A program made the position numbers and the translations under genes. The notes below the pieces were generated by a model. That model had not been told where the DNA came from, made no database searches, and saw nothing but the letters and a program-made list of their open reading frames with translations. DNA of 64,000 nucleotides from Leishmania mexicana MHOM/GT/2001/U1103 (lineage: Eukaryota > Euglenozoa > Kinetoplastea > Trypanosomatida > Trypanosomatidae): the NCBI RefSeq assembly GCF_000234665.1, contig NC_018332.1:429755-493754 (forward strand), written 5' to 3'. This document shows positions 42,349 to 51,494 of this stretch, one piece after another (the first letter of the stretch is position 1; every line of letters starts with the position of its first letter).

Positions 42349-43298
42349 CTGAAGAGAAAGGTGAGGGGCACCGCCGAGGCGTCCTGAAGTGCCACTTTGT
42401 GTGTTGGCAGTGTGGTAAACCTGCAGCAACAGCAAGAGGAAACCAGGCGTCGGCCCATCCAACCGGTCTCTCACGGCTCGGCTGCCTTTGTTGCTTCTCG
42501 GTTGCTACAAGCAGCGCATAAAGGTGTCTTGTGCGCGCCGCGTGTGAGGCGCAGTGGGGGTGGACGGGGGAAGGTGCATCAACACCTTTGCGGCGTTCAC
42601 AATTCGTGCATGGGCGTCTCCGCTCATCACCGTTGCATAGGCATTCCCTGAAAGGGTTGCTTCCGCTACACACGCCCCCATTGGATCCTCTCAGCTTAGC
42701 ACCGAAAAGCGTGCCATGTTCGCTTGCACTCGAAGCGGCCACCTCCGAGGACCGACTTCACTCCTCGAATCGAAAGGCGTGCGGCAGGGGGCCGGAGGCG
42801 ACATATCGGTCTCCTCATATTGTGTCTGTCACCGGCTGTGCCCCTTCCCCCCCCCCCACACACACATACACTTTTTTTTCTTCGCCCCCCCCCTTCCCCC
42901 TCCCAGCCGGCAGATTACCGTTCTCCGTGCAATATCCCAGTAACTCAAAGTCGTTACGGTATGCAGCGCAAAGTCGACAAAAAAAACGCAAAATGCCAAA
43001 GGGAGCGCAAGGTACGAATTTGCAAGAGTAATGCAACGATGCTGTGAGGCGGCTTCTGCGGGGCAACGAAAGGAAACCAGTGCACGTGCTCGTCGCTCTT
43101 CACTGTTGTCGGAGGCAAACACGCGCGCGGAGAGAGAGAGACGCGCATCCCTTATCGGGGAAGGAGTATTTGCATAGTCGCGGCAACCGGCCACAAGCAA
43201 CTCCTGTGCTGGGGCTGTTTCCTGTCTTCTACGCGTTGTATGCGCCCTACACCTTTCCTTCCTCCCTCTCTTTCTCGATTTCCTGCTCATCATTTGAT

Positions 43299-43300
43299 AG
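43299..43300 (+). promoter_or_regulatory. Predicted spliced-leader acceptor AG
   Basis: AG after tttctcgatttcctgctcatcatttgat. A second candidate (AG at 43402-43403) follows tttgtttttcttttcctacgcgtgcctc. No ATG lies between either one and 43444, so both support that start. Confidence 0.55.
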
Positions 43301-43443
43301 GAGTCATCACGCAGGACGTCGCAGCCGCGCTCAACGCAGTGGAAGGCACCGGTACTGCCGCCTCGCCGAAATCCTTTTGTTTTTCTTTTCCTACGCGTGC
43401 CTCAGTCCCCCGAGACCCTTCTCCGATTCCTGGGCCCCCTATC

Positions 43444-44763
43444 ATGACGTCTCGGCAACCAACTCGGCGACTTGTGGATGTGCTAAAGCAGAACAGCAGG
43501 AAGGCGCTCGACCGCCACGCGGCGCAGTTGGCTGCGGCAGCGTCATCGCTTCCTGCTGAGGCCATTCAGACACGATTTCTGCGCAACCAGTTCCTCATCA
43601 ACCCCAAATCTTTGCAGCTACTGTCGACAGAAGAACAGCTCACGCGGTGGCACGTTTTCGGGGTGTACAAGCCTCCATTCTGCCCCATGCGCCGCGCTGA
43701 GGCAGCGGACAACTACCACAACGTCTCCGTTGAGTCGTTCGTGGAGTCCGCACTTCAGTCGAAGAACATCTACCCGGTGCTAAAGCGTGTCTTGAAGCCG
43801 TCCGAGGTGCGCGTGCGTGTCCTATACAACCTTGACGGCTTTGCCTCAGGTCCAGTGCTCGTCAGCGTCTCCGATGCCCACCGCTACGCAACGTCGCTGC
43901 AGACGACAAGGATGGAGTACGATCTACTCGTTGGTGGGCATCTCCCGGTGCACGGCACTGGTAATCACACTGTCATCGACGTGGCGCAGCTCTTCCCTGG
44001 CGCCTCCGTACCTTTGCCCAGCAGCGACGTTGGCGTAGACACGGAAGAGGCATCTGCCGTTGTACCCCAAGCCCACTACGAGGTGAAAGAGAACGGATAC
44101 TACAGCGTGCACCCAGTGTCGCTGCTACATATCGTGATTCGGAGCCCGCCAACGTCGCAGCCGCCGATGCTGGAACGCTTCGCGCGGGAGCAGCTTGGTA
44201 CCAGTGTCATAGGTGACCCGCTGGTGATGGGGGAATTGATGCAGCTTCGCGCTAGCCCAGCTGCGTCCAGCTCACGCACATCGGCAAGCTCCACGAAGCA
44301 GAGTAGCGACTCTGCACGGAAGACTGAAGGGGCTGCGGAAGACGCCTGCAGTGGATCTAAGAGGGATCCAGCCGCTCGCGCAGCGGCCATGAGGCTAGCC
44401 GCGAACCCGCACATTGTCCCCTGGCGCGGCGACTGCGACTTTCCCCGTGTCTTTATGCACCTGCGTGAGGTGCGAATCGACACCAGCGCTGAGACCCCGA
44501 GCAGCGCCTCTGAAGGGGTCTATGCGCAAGGCTCACACTCTATGCCCCATGGCGCCACAATGGCCTTCATAGGCAGCCACCACAGCGGCAGCGCTTCACC
44601 AGAGCAGATGCAGGCACAGCAGTTTGCACAGGCACAGGAGATTCAGGTGCACTGCCGCAAGTGTTTCGATGGTCTCCTGCAGAAGCAGCTGAACGCCTCA
44701 TGCAAGTCTCGCCGGATGGGCTTACTAGATGGCACTTGGACTCCACAGACAGAGTACTTGTGA
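43444..44763 (+). CDS. Divergent pseudouridine-synthase-like protein
   Basis: A 439-residue protein with a stretch that follows the RluA/RsuA pseudouridine synthase plan. YKPPF (Y75, K76) stands where the family has NKPxG. VLYNLDGFASGPVLVSVSDAHRY (about 127-149) fits RLDxxTSGLLLxA with the catalytic Asp at D131. RMEYDLLVGGHLP (about 157-169) fits the KxYxxLVxG strand. Canonical enzymes isomerise uridine to pseudouridine in rRNA or tRNA. Here the Arg before the Leu-Asp is replaced by Asn and a Ser/Ala-rich insert of about 90 residues follows (about 265-330), so activity is uncertain. The C-terminus has CRKCFDGLLQKQLNASCKSRRMG. In trypanosomatids several such proteins belong to the mitochondrial ribosome or its assembly; that role is inference. 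A basic Arg/Lys-rich N-terminus could allow mitochondrial import. Confidence 0.65.
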   Translation: MTSRQPTRRLVDVLKQNSRKALDRHAAQLAAAASSLPAEAIQTRFLRNQFLINPKSLQLLSTEEQLTRWHVFGVYKPPFCPMRRAEAADNYHNVSVESFVESALQSKNIYPVLKRVLKPSEVRVRVLYNLDGFASGPVLVSVSDAHRYATSLQTTRMEYDLLVGGHLPVHGTGNHTVIDVAQLFPGASVPLPSSDVGVDTEEASAVVPQAHYEVKENGYYSVHPVSLLHIVIRSPPTSQPPMLERFAREQLGTSVIGDPLVMGELMQLRASPAASSSRTSASSTKQSSDSARKTEGAAEDACSGSKRDPAARAAAMRLAANPHIVPWRGDCDFPRVFMHLREVRIDTSAETPSSASEGVYAQGSHSMPHGATMAFIGSHHSGSASPEQMQAQQFAQAQEIQVHCRKCFDGLLQKQLNASCKSRRMGLLDGTWTPQTEYL

Positions 44764-45305
44764 GGTGTCGGGCACAAAAAAAAACAAAGGAGGGCCACAG
44801 ACGCCGTCGCGAGAAGGGAAGAGCAGCTGTGCGGCGCGGAGGTGGTGTAACCGATGGGGTGCAAGACGCGCGGTTCAGACAAGGAAGGAGAGCAGGTGAG
44901 GAGACCCGCGCAGCGGGTGCGCACGTGTGCGTGGCGTGCGTGTGAGTGAGTGCTTCAAGCCGCTATTCCATAAGTCTCGCTCTCGCTCTTCTCACCTGCG
45001 TGCTTGTAAGGACTTCTTTGTGTGTTTTGTGATCTGCACCGACATCTGCTCCGTTGAGGCACGTATCAAGGAACTACCAATGCAAACGTCTGCGAGAGCC
45101 ACACACTGTAACTGTGTAAGGCTTCACCTACACCCACCCGGAGCTATCCAGGATCCGTCTTGGCGACAGCTGGGTCGCACGCTTTTACCTCTCTGCGCCT
45201 CCAGATTACCTGCCCATGCTCGGCACCTAGGCGCACACTTGCTGGATTTCTCGAAACTCCTCCTCGTCTGCTCTCTCTGTGAAAGACACGAAGCTTCCCG
45301 TGGAC
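44764..45305 (+). other. Intergenic spacer
   Basis: No gene is seen. An A-run lies at 44776-44785. The pyrimidine-rich sequence at 45255-45280 with AG at 45284-45285 is the probable SL acceptor of the next gene. Confidence 0.55.
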
Positions 45306-46502
45306 ATGGACAGGATACCCGACGCCTTGCGGCGAATGTCGCCTTCCACACACAAGCAAGGCATACAGGCACATACAGAAAGGTCTGCAGGCGTTCGCCC
45401 ACGCACGGGAGGTGTGCACAAGACAACGGGCCACGAGAGCAGTGACGCCGATGACATCGTCATTCCAGACACGGAGCAGTTGATGCAGTCGAAGCGGCTG
45501 CAGCTTCTCGCAGATCAGCTAGAAAGCTCACTCCGCGTCCTGCGCCGGAAGCTCGACCGCATGGAGAAGCGGATGGAGAACGCCGGCCGTGGCGCCCTCC
45601 TGCCCTTCCAGCTGCGTCGAGCCCATCAGGAGAAGGAGGAGCTGAAGCGCGAGATTGTGGCAACGCAGCGGACCATCAAGAGGCTGACGTTCATGTCAAC
45701 CCAGATGAAGCAGATGATCGTGCTCAAGAGTGAGGTGCTTCAGAGCACACGCGCGCGTCTTCTGGAAGAGATCAAGACGCTGGAGAACCAGGTCAAGGAG
45801 AACGCGGTGCAGATTCATCGCGGTTATGTTCAGCGCATCAACATGCTGCAGCGCTACTGGCCGTGGCGTCAGCTACGCGAGCTCGGCGACACCGCGGTGG
45901 GTAAAACCTTCGAGGAGGAACTGGCGCGAGGTCCTCGGTACCGCAACATTGGGATTCAAAACAGCATCCAGACCGACTACATTGTTCAGCAGCTGCACTG
46001 GTTGCAGGAGCTGGGCAGCCGCGAGGGCGTCTTTCGCGGTCACCTGCGCCTCCTGGAAGGCATGGTCGAGGACTTGAACGATATTGCCGATCTGCTCGAG
46101 ACCACCTTGACGTGCCCCGTTTGTGGCATGCTCTACGAGAAGCCCGTGATCCTCTGGCCCTGTGGTCACTCCTTCTGCCTCCCCTGCGTTGAGTGCCTCG
46201 AGATTGCACCGCGTTTGTACCGCTGCCCGACGTGCGGCAGCATCGGCAGCGAGGGGTTCGTGCACAACCTGCTGCTCGCCGAGACGGTGGCCAAGTGGAT
46301 GTTCAAGGATAAGGGATACGGAGACACTCAAACACCCCTCAACACCATCCGTGTTCATCTTCCGCGGTTTCGGCAGGACAAAATCCAGTCGCGGATTTCG
46401 CAGCTGAAGAAAGACCTGCGAGAGTCGACCGAGAGGGCCGCCTCGCCGGGGAAGGATTCTGCCGAGCGGAAGGACATCGCCGTCTCCTATCGACTCTATT
46501 AA
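45306..46502 (+). CDS. Coiled-coil RING-finger protein (putative E3 ubiquitin ligase)
   Basis: A 398-residue protein. After a short disordered start, residues about 60-190 are a basic/acidic coiled coil (LQLLADQLESSLRVLRRKLDRMEKRM and onward). A C3HC4 RING finger follows at C270 to about residue 313: TCPVCGMLYEKPVILWPCGH, SFCLPCVECLE, YRCPTCG, with complete Cys/His ligands. Such RINGs recruit ubiquitin-conjugating enzymes, so it is a likely E3 ligase; the substrate is unknown. The coiled coil precedes the RING, the reverse of TRIM proteins. The C-terminal 60 residues are basic and helical. The first ATG after the predicted acceptor is used; the open frame begins nine codons earlier at a GTG, which a eukaryote would not normally use. 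Confidence 0.85.
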   Translation: MDRIPDALRRMSPSTHKQGIQAHTERSAGVRPRTGGVHKTTGHESSDADDIVIPDTEQLMQSKRLQLLADQLESSLRVLRRKLDRMEKRMENAGRGALLPFQLRRAHQEKEELKREIVATQRTIKRLTFMSTQMKQMIVLKSEVLQSTRARLLEEIKTLENQVKENAVQIHRGYVQRINMLQRYWPWRQLRELGDTAVGKTFEEELARGPRYRNIGIQNSIQTDYIVQQLHWLQELGSREGVFRGHLRLLEGMVEDLNDIADLLETTLTCPVCGMLYEKPVILWPCGHSFCLPCVECLEIAPRLYRCPTCGSIGSEGFVHNLLLAETVAKWMFKDKGYGDTQTPLNTIRVHLPRFRQDKIQSRISQLKKDLRESTERAASPGKDSAERKDIAVSYRLY

Positions 46503-47403
46503 CGGCGTGGCGCACAAGCGCGTGAGAGCGATGGCCGGTGTTCGTTGCGGACAGGATAGCCTCGCTGTGTGTGTATGGGAATCTGCTTGCACTTTCTCTC
46601 CTCCCATGTCCTCGATGGGGGCTCGATGATGTACAGTATGCGCGCCTCACTTTCGAATTCCTATGTGGACAGCTTGGTGACGGGCGACGCCCACGTTTTT
46701 TCTGTCGTTGTTGGTCGCCACGTGACGATGCTGCCGCCGCGGTCTCTCTTGGTTTCGTCCTCTGTTTCACTGCTGCTCGCGCGCTCTCGTGCCGCCTTCT
46801 GCCGGTTTCCTCAGCGGGAATGGAACACGAATCGCGACGAGGTCACGAACGACCAAGCAAAAAAAGGGGGCCTAACACGCACGGGGTAGGAAAGTGGAGG
46901 CGAACACATCCTAGCGTGCCCGAGTTTACCGCCTCGCGTGCGGAAGCGGACGTTCTGCCTTGTCCACGCTTCGCCCGATCGGAGTGGGTTTTGTAGCGCC
47001 GTCTGCCCACCACAGCGTTGTTGGGGGGAAGGGCGGGAATTTGTAAACGATCGACGCGGAGGATGATGTGAGGGTCAACACTCCTCCCACGGTGTGTCTC
47101 GTGACTTTACAGAGCGAGTGGCCTCTCTGCGGTGCCTCGACAACTCTCCCGCACACTCCTTTTTGCTGGCCTGCACTTGTCCTGCCCTACTGCCCACTGT
47201 CTCTGCCTCTTCTGCCCCCCCCCCCCTCCATGGATCTGTTATCACACTCTCACCGTATGCATTCTTGTGCCCCTCACACTTGTGGGACTTTTTTTTGTAC
47301 GTGGTGTCATCACGACACTCTCCCCCCCCCTCGCTGCCGCGCCTCCCCCCCGCCCTCTAGCCCGTTCAGGGATAACCGCAAACCGCCAATATAAGCAGGC
47401 CCT
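46503..47403 (+). other. Intergenic spacer
   Basis: No gene is seen. A7G5 lies at 46859-46870, C11 at 47214-47224, T8 at 47289-47296 and C10 at 47321-47330. The AG at 47359-47360 (cgccctctag) is a likely SL acceptor for the helicase gene. Confidence 0.55.
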
Positions 47404-50088
47404 ATGAGTGGAAGACGGACGATGCGCGAGGCTCGCGACGACGCCGAGGACATGCGCCGCGCCAAGATGCGGGCAAAACAGCAGCGCTGGCAGGAGCGCC
47501 AGGAGCGCTCCAAAGAAAGCCGCGAAGAGATTGACAAGCTGCAGCTGCGCTGCGCCGATATGCGTCGCGAATTGGAGGACATCGCCGAGTCGAACGAGGC
47601 GAACACGTCCACGGAGCACCAGTACTCCAAGTTCACGGAGCTGCCCATCTCGCAGCGCACCCAAATGGGGCTGGAGCGCGGCCATTACACCATACTCACA
47701 CCCATCCAGAAAGGCTCGCTTCACCTGGCCCTCGCCGGCTTCGATGTCCTCGGCGCGGCCAAGACGGGCTCTGGCAAGACCCTCTGCTTCGTCATCCCGG
47801 TTCTTGAGTGTCTTTATCGCGAGCACTGGTCATCAGACATGGGGGTTGGGGCACTGCTTCTGAGTCCCACGCGGGAGCTGGCGCTTCAGATCTTCAAGGT
47901 GATGCAACTCGTAGGCTACAAGCACGTCCTTTCGGCGGCACTCCTCACCGGCGGGCGCGATGTGCAGGAGGAGCGCAAGCGGCTGCACGCCATCAGCATC
48001 ATCGTCGGCACCCCAGGCCGCATCCTTCACCACCTCCAGGATGACGCGGAGCTTGTCCTTGACAACATGCAGCTCTTCTGCATGGACGAGGCGGACCGGC
48101 TGCTCGACATGGGCTTCCGTGAGGCTATCACCAGCATTCTCGCGTACCTGCCCCCACAACGGCAGTCGCTCCTCTTCTCGGCTACTCAGACGACGGATGT
48201 GCAGATGCTTGCCCAGATGTCCCTCAAGAACCCGCGTTATGTCTCCATGCAGGCCATCACTGCCGCCCCGACGCCGATGACGTTGTGCCAGAATTTTGTT
48301 GTTGTTGAGCTGCACAAGAAGCTGGATGCGCTGCTGATGTTTCTGAAGCGCCACCCGAACGACAAGATCGTCGTCTTTGTGAGCACCTGCAACCAGGTAA
48401 AGTTCATGCACCTTGCGTTCTCCAAGATCCTCAAGAAGATGCGCATCCCCTCCATGTGCCTGACCAGCAAGATGAAGCAGTTCCGTCGCGAGGAGGTGTT
48501 CCTGACCTTCTGCCGCTGCAAGTCGGCAGTGCTCTTCTGCACCGACGTCGCCTCGCGTGGGCTCGATTTTCCACTCGTGCACTGGGTCGTGCAGTACGAC
48601 TGCCCGGACAGCGCGCAGACCTACATCCACCGCGCCGGTCGCACGGCGCGTGCTGGGGCGCGTGGGGTGAGCCTGCTCTTCCTCACCCCGCGTGAAACGC
48701 CGATGCTGAGCTACCTGCATCACAAGCATGTCCCGCTGCGGGAAATCGCCATCAAGCCCGACTACCTCACCTCCTCGCACGAGATATTCGTTGCGCTCGT
48801 GGTGCAGGGTCTGAAGTACGAAGCGCAGAAGGCCTTCATAGCGTACCTGCGCTCCGTTTACTTTGCCTCCAACAAAAATGTCTTCGAGGTGGCCTCCATC
48901 GAGGTGGAGGCGTTTGCGAAGTCGCTCGGCTTGCCCGTTGTGCCGGACATGTCAGAGCTGCAGAACCTGCAACGCAGCGCCAAGAATTTGCCGTGGGACG
49001 TCGTCAACTTCATCGCGCAGAGGGGCGGTGGTGGCGCTGACAAGGCCGGCAGCACCCTGACACGGAAGGAGAAGCACCTACAAGCAACGGACATGTACCG
49101 TGTCATGGAGCAGAAGCAGCGGTTCGCCAACAAGAAGGGTGCCCTGCCCGGTGATGGCTCGAGTAGGGGCGATGGCTCTTCGGGTGACGCGGGCAGTGAC
49201 GATGACGACTTTCTTGTGAAGAGGGAGCCTGCTGGCGCCTCCAGTAGTGGAGCATCTGTCTCCGTCAAGGCTGGCACTGTCGTAGCGGACTCAAACTCAT
49301 TGCACCTGACCCTGGAGGAGCGCCTCGCGGGCCTCTCAAAGAACAAGCGTCGGAAATTGATTGAAAATGCAGACATTCGCGTGCGCGACTTGGGACTCAA
49401 CCAGCGCATCATCTTCCACGACGACGACGACGAGCCCGATGAAGGGGTCAACGCCATGGGGAATGGTGGCAGAAGCGGGGCGAAAGGTAGCGCGGCACAC
49501 TCGTCTCCCAGCGACGACGATGCGGATGCGGAAGATGAGACCACCGTCGCCGGCCTGCTCAAACAGGCCGTGTTGCGGCACCGCGAGGAAGACAACAAAG
49601 ACTTTGACAGTAGCAGCGACGACGCGGACTTCACGACAAAGCTGCAGACGCGCGTGCAAGCCAACAAGGCCGACGACCTCGAGCGTGCCAAGAAAATGCG
49701 GCGGCTGCGACGCCTGCAGCGGCAGGGCCGCGTATCGCACAAATCGACTGTTGACGAGAGCGGCATAAAGACTGCCAACGGCGGACCTCGCCCAGCCAAC
49801 TCGGACGATGATGCGGATGACGGCAGCGATGCCGAGAGCACCGGCTCCATCAGCCGTCTTCTCAAAGCGGCACGCGGCGAGCTCTATAGCGACGACGACG
49901 ACAACGACGAGGACGGCGGAGAAGAGGAGGGCCTCTTCGGCCGCGCAAGTGCTGCGCGTAAGCGCACACGTGAAAACGGCGCATATCACGACATTGATAG
50001 CAGCGACAGCAACGACAGTGAGGGGGACGCCGATGAAGCTGCCTCTCCGCCACCGCCGCCGCCGAAGAGGTCGAGGCAGAGGCGCTGA
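47404..50088 (+). CDS. DEAD-box RNA helicase of the DBP4/DDX10 group
   Basis: An 894-residue helicase. A basic coiled-coil N-terminus (1-80) precedes the Q-motif region (FTELPISQRTQMGL, YTILTPIQKGS). Motif I is AKTGSGKT near 119, then SPTRELALQ, VGTPGRIL, DEAD at 228-231, FSATQT, VFVSTCNQ, TDVASRGLDFP and HRAGRTAR near 408. The LPPQRQSLLFSATQT and LKNPRYV blocks and the C-terminal domain fit Dbp4/DDX10, which acts in early small-subunit pre-rRNA processing in the nucleolus. The C-terminal 300 residues alternate acidic Asp/Ser clusters with basic patches and end in a basic KRSRQRR, usual for this subfamily. All catalytic motifs are intact. Confidence 0.92.
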   Translation: MSGRRTMREARDDAEDMRRAKMRAKQQRWQERQERSKESREEIDKLQLRCADMRRELEDIAESNEANTSTEHQYSKFTELPISQRTQMGLERGHYTILTPIQKGSLHLALAGFDVLGAAKTGSGKTLCFVIPVLECLYREHWSSDMGVGALLLSPTRELALQIFKVMQLVGYKHVLSAALLTGGRDVQEERKRLHAISIIVGTPGRILHHLQDDAELVLDNMQLFCMDEADRLLDMGFREAITSILAYLPPQRQSLLFSATQTTDVQMLAQMSLKNPRYVSMQAITAAPTPMTLCQNFVVVELHKKLDALLMFLKRHPNDKIVVFVSTCNQVKFMHLAFSKILKKMRIPSMCLTSKMKQFRREEVFLTFCRCKSAVLFCTDVASRGLDFPLVHWVVQYDCPDSAQTYIHRAGRTARAGARGVSLLFLTPRETPMLSYLHHKHVPLREIAIKPDYLTSSHEIFVALVVQGLKYEAQKAFIAYLRSVYFASNKNVFEVASIEVEAFAKSLGLPVVPDMSELQNLQRSAKNLPWDVVNFIAQRGGGGADKAGSTLTRKEKHLQATDMYRVMEQKQRFANKKGALPGDGSSRGDGSSGDAGSDDDDFLVKREPAGASSSGASVSVKAGTVVADSNSLHLTLEERLAGLSKNKRRKLIENADIRVRDLGLNQRIIFHDDDDEPDEGVNAMGNGGRSGAKGSAAHSSPSDDDADAEDETTVAGLLKQAVLRHREEDNKDFDSSSDDADFTTKLQTRVQANKADDLERAKKMRRLRRLQRQGRVSHKSTVDESGIKTANGGPRPANSDDDADDGSDAESTGSISRLLKAARGELYSDDDDNDEDGGEEEGLFGRASAARKRTRENGAYHDIDSSDSNDSEGDADEAASPPPPPPKRSRQRR

Positions 50089-51494
50089 AGATATACATAT
50101 CAAAAAAAAATACGACACCGCGCAAGGTATACCCCACCCACCCCTGCTGCCCACGCCTTGTTCAGCACCGGTGCCCAACGCTGACGATGTGGCGTGATCG
50201 CTTGTTGTCGTTTTTGCTCGTAAGCACAATTGGGGAAGGGGGAGCGGTGAAAAAAAATGCGGAAAGTGGTGGACGAGCGAGCTCGTGTGCGTGGAGGGAA
50301 ACAGGTGCTGTTTGTATGTTGTGCCCCGCTGTTGTGTGTGTGAGTGTATGTGTGTGGGTCTTGCTTTTCGTTTTGTTCCGTTTCACGTTTAAAGTCATGA
50401 TAAGCTAACGCCTAGGCGTCTTGATGTGTTTCTTGTGGTTTCGGTGCCACCGACGCTTCTCCCTCCCCTCCCATATTGTGTTTCACGTCCACGCCCGCAC
50501 CTCTTCTTCTGAAACTCCTGCCGCTTCAACGCCCTTTCACTCACTTCCCTTCGCACCATTGCGTCCGCCCTTTCTACCTCACTGACAACCGTCTTGAGCT
50601 GGACGCGCGACAGTAGCGGAAGACTGAGAATTCCTCTGTCGGGAGGAGGCGGATCCTAATTGACTGAGGACGTGAGAGGATGCCCTTGCAATCATGGTAA
50701 CCATGTGAGAGTGGGTGTGAGGGAGGGAGGGCTCATCGACTGGGTCGAAGACGTACTCTGCTGCTGTCTTGTTGGCAGAGCGAGTCGCAACACTACTCCC
50801 CTTGCCCTCTTCCCTTCCTCCGCCCTTCTCTCCTTCTTTGTTGTGGAAAAGGGTGCCCTCGTCGTGCTGGCATATCTGTGTGTGGGTGTGGGTGTGTCTC
50901 CCAATGCCGCCACAGGCGCGTAAGTCAGGCAGAGCAGAGCACAAAAAGAAAACGGAAAATGTACGCTGCACGTGCACTGTGCACGTATGATGCCCTCTCC
51001 TCCTCGCATTCTTGACACGAATCCCCCGCAGAATATGCAGAGGTCGGAGGAGATGGAGAAGTAGAAAATTTGATGCTGGTCTTTTTTTTTACGAGCGCAC
51101 CGCGTATCTTGCTGCTCGTTGGCATCTCCATTTGGATTCACGCCTCCTCCCCACCCGAGAGACCCGCGCGTGAGGGAGATGCGGAGAGAAGGGAAGGAAA
51201 AGGGCACCATGTGCGGCGCCACGATCAACTGCCAGAGGTGCGCGTCCGCTTGCATGTGCGCCTTCACAGTTCTACGTGATGTTGTATTCTCCCTGCACTG
51301 ACCCTCTCCGTCGCCATCATCGACGCTCCGACACCGCCCACTCACATACACTCCCGGGCAACTGCCACCCCGCTCCTCTTTGTGCTCTTCGTACCATCTG
51401 GGCACTCAGGCCTCTCACCCATACCCAGGTCTCCGAACAGTGCGCCTCCACTCTAGTCCTCCACCCTCCCCCTCCTCCTCTCCTCGCGCTCGGC
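50089..51494 (+). other. Intergenic spacer (1.4 kb)
   Basis: No gene is seen. A9 at 50102-50110 follows the helicase stop and A7 lies at 50250-50256. (TG)-rich stretches occur at 50333-50356 and 50876-50897. C/T-rich sequence at 51435-51490 includes AG at 51455-51456, a plausible SL acceptor for COQ2. The COQ2 frame is open upstream to 51276 but only low-complexity sequence is encoded. Confidence 0.5.

Larger units (their letters stand above)
40671..43443 (+). other. Long intergenic spacer (2.8 kb)
   Basis: No gene is seen. It contains C9A10 at 41735-41753, (TG)n/(TATA) at 41925-41975, and T-runs at 42019-42026 and 42165-42180. There is an AT-rich hairpin at 42328-42348, a segment at 42385-42440 resembling part of the right-end spacer (see findings), and C10/T8/C9 runs at 42849-42897. 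A complex region at 42380-42800 has only short open frames. An SL acceptor for the next gene lies at 43299-43300. Confidence 0.5.

Noticed and set aside
45279..45305. Nine-codon GTG-started extension of the RING protein
   Set aside because: Eukaryotic initiation is expected at ATG. The first ATG after the predicted SL acceptor is 45306.
48858..49865. Minus-strand long open frame inside the DEAD-box helicase gene
   Set aside because: Antisense shadow of GC3-rich coding sequence, Ser/Arg-rich, with the plus frame clearly a helicase. Long minus frames within 1453-2256, 19391-20263 and 51624-52754 were dismissed for the same reason.
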